Below are positions 63,592-64,000 of a stretch of DNA of 64,000 bases, one piece after another. This stretch comes from a bacterium ADurb.Bin243 (GTDB lineage: Bacteria; Muiribacteriota; UBA9980). The notes under the pieces are model-generated. The model worked only from the letters and a program-made list of their open reading frames with translations. It made no database searches and was not told the DNA's origin. The stretch covers positions 21,206-85,205 of the forward strand of contig MWBZ01000013.1 in assembly GCA_002069765.1 (NCBI GenBank), read 5' to 3'. The stretch's first letter is position 1, and each line of letters opens with the position of its first letter. Both the position numbers and the translations under genes were made by a program.

Positions 63592-64000
63592 CTACTGGGC
63601 TAAATACTGGTTGAGGATATCGTCGACTTCGTATTTTTTGTCTTTCTGCACGTTGTGTATTATTGAAGTTACGTTATCGTTAAAAGTAGGCCTGTTTTCT
63701 TTGTAAATTACGCCCGTATAAAACTTTTTGGTGTTTTCGGCCACTTTAAAAGCTTCGACTTTATCGGTAGGATCATAAAAACCTTCGGGCAGCGGCACGC
63801 ATTTTTCTTTCATCATCTTGAAATATTCCATGCCGCGGTACGTTACGCAGGGCGAAACGACGTGTATGAGTGAAAAGCCTTTATGCTCGATTCCCTGTTT
63901 TATAAGGCTTGCGAGCTGGGTGATATCGCCTGCAAAGCCGCGCGCGAGAAAACTTACATGATAAGAAAGGGCCAGGCTTACGATATTTAGCGGCGAGTGG
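63592..64000 (-). CDS. 2-oxoacid:ferredoxin oxidoreductase beta subunit, C-terminal part (partial)
   Basis: The last 135 residues of a thiamine-diphosphate subunit that oxidises a 2-oxoacid, probably 2-oxoglutarate, and reduces ferredoxin. The frame runs from the right window edge through SPLNIVSLALSYHVSFLARG, GDITQLASLIKQGIEHKGF, HVVSPCVTYRGMEYFKMM and ends DDILNQYLAQ. The phrase IKQGIEHKGFSLIHVVSPC is characteristic of KorB-type subunits. The start lies outside the window. It implies oxygen-sensitive central metabolism. Confidence 0.9.
   Translation of the reverse strand, partial: HSPLNIVSLALSYHVSFLARGFAGDITQLASLIKQGIEHKGFSLIHVVSPCVTYRGMEYFKMMKEKCVPLPEGFYDPTDKVEAFKVAENTKKFYTGVIYKENRPTFNDNVTSIIHNVQKDKKYEVDDILNQYLAQ

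Overview
The window looks like a chromosome segment of an uncultivated, anaerobic, diderm-type bacterium. The signs are lipobox-type exported lipoproteins, a 2-oxoacid:ferredoxin oxidoreductase, a molybdenum hydroxylase cluster, iron-dependent alcohol dehydrogenase, two-subunit glycyl-tRNA synthetase, and AT-rich intergenic DNA between moderately GC-rich genes. Start sites tend to carry a GAAAGGGTG-like Shine-Dalgarno. The mixture recalls candidate phyla such as Riflebacteria, Wallbacteria or Elusimicrobia, but the phylum is a guess. No phage, insertion sequence, CRISPR array, tRNA or rRNA was recognised.

Layout. 1-369 (-) is the start of dnaN. 596-4669 (+) is a probable operon of an amino-acid permease, an ankyrin-repeat protein, an M29 aminopeptidase and a small membrane protein. 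4782-31967 (-) is dominated by three giant modular lipoproteins of about 2,280, 2,600 and 3,235 residues. They share an N-terminal module and chitobiase-C-like repeats, then diverge: beta-helix plus C-terminal Hint domain, FN3-like repeats plus L-type lectin, or 17 Ig-like repeats. The first is broken by a one-base frameshift. Between it and the second lies a decayed stretch (11803-14045) with a deleted histidine kinase, an unidentified remnant, a cupin gene and a deleted amidohydrolase.

32315-35624 (-) is a three-gene signalling operon (receiver-kinase, membrane kinase, OmpR-type regulator) directly upstream of the largest lipoprotein. Six in-phase 11-bp direct repeats lie between the regulator and the lipoprotein, resembling PhoB-type operator spacing. 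The dead kinase upstream of lipoprotein 1 is a paralogue of the live one, so a kinase-plus-giant-lipoprotein unit appears to have been duplicated. 35829-39030 (+) holds an iron alcohol dehydrogenase and another lipoprotein.

39145-54931 (-) is one long co-directional run. It contains glyQ-glyS-lon-thrC, then an ECF transporter S component, MobA-like nucleotidyltransferase, three xanthine-dehydrogenase-type subunits, XdhC, NAD kinase, a GAF/ATPase protein lacking the kinase histidine, and an RsbW-like anti-sigma kinase. 55192-59613 (-) encodes a CHASE-PAS-PAS hybrid kinase with two receivers and HPt, plus an acetyltransferase. 59999-63468 (+) encodes an 897-residue lipoprotein of unknown function and a degenerate nucleotidyltransferase-like protein. 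The window ends inside a 2-oxoacid:ferredoxin oxidoreductase beta subunit (-).

The strongest lead for something new is the giant-lipoprotein system: three huge surface proteins, one with a terminal autoprocessing-type domain, beside a dedicated two-component system with an operator-like repeat array.
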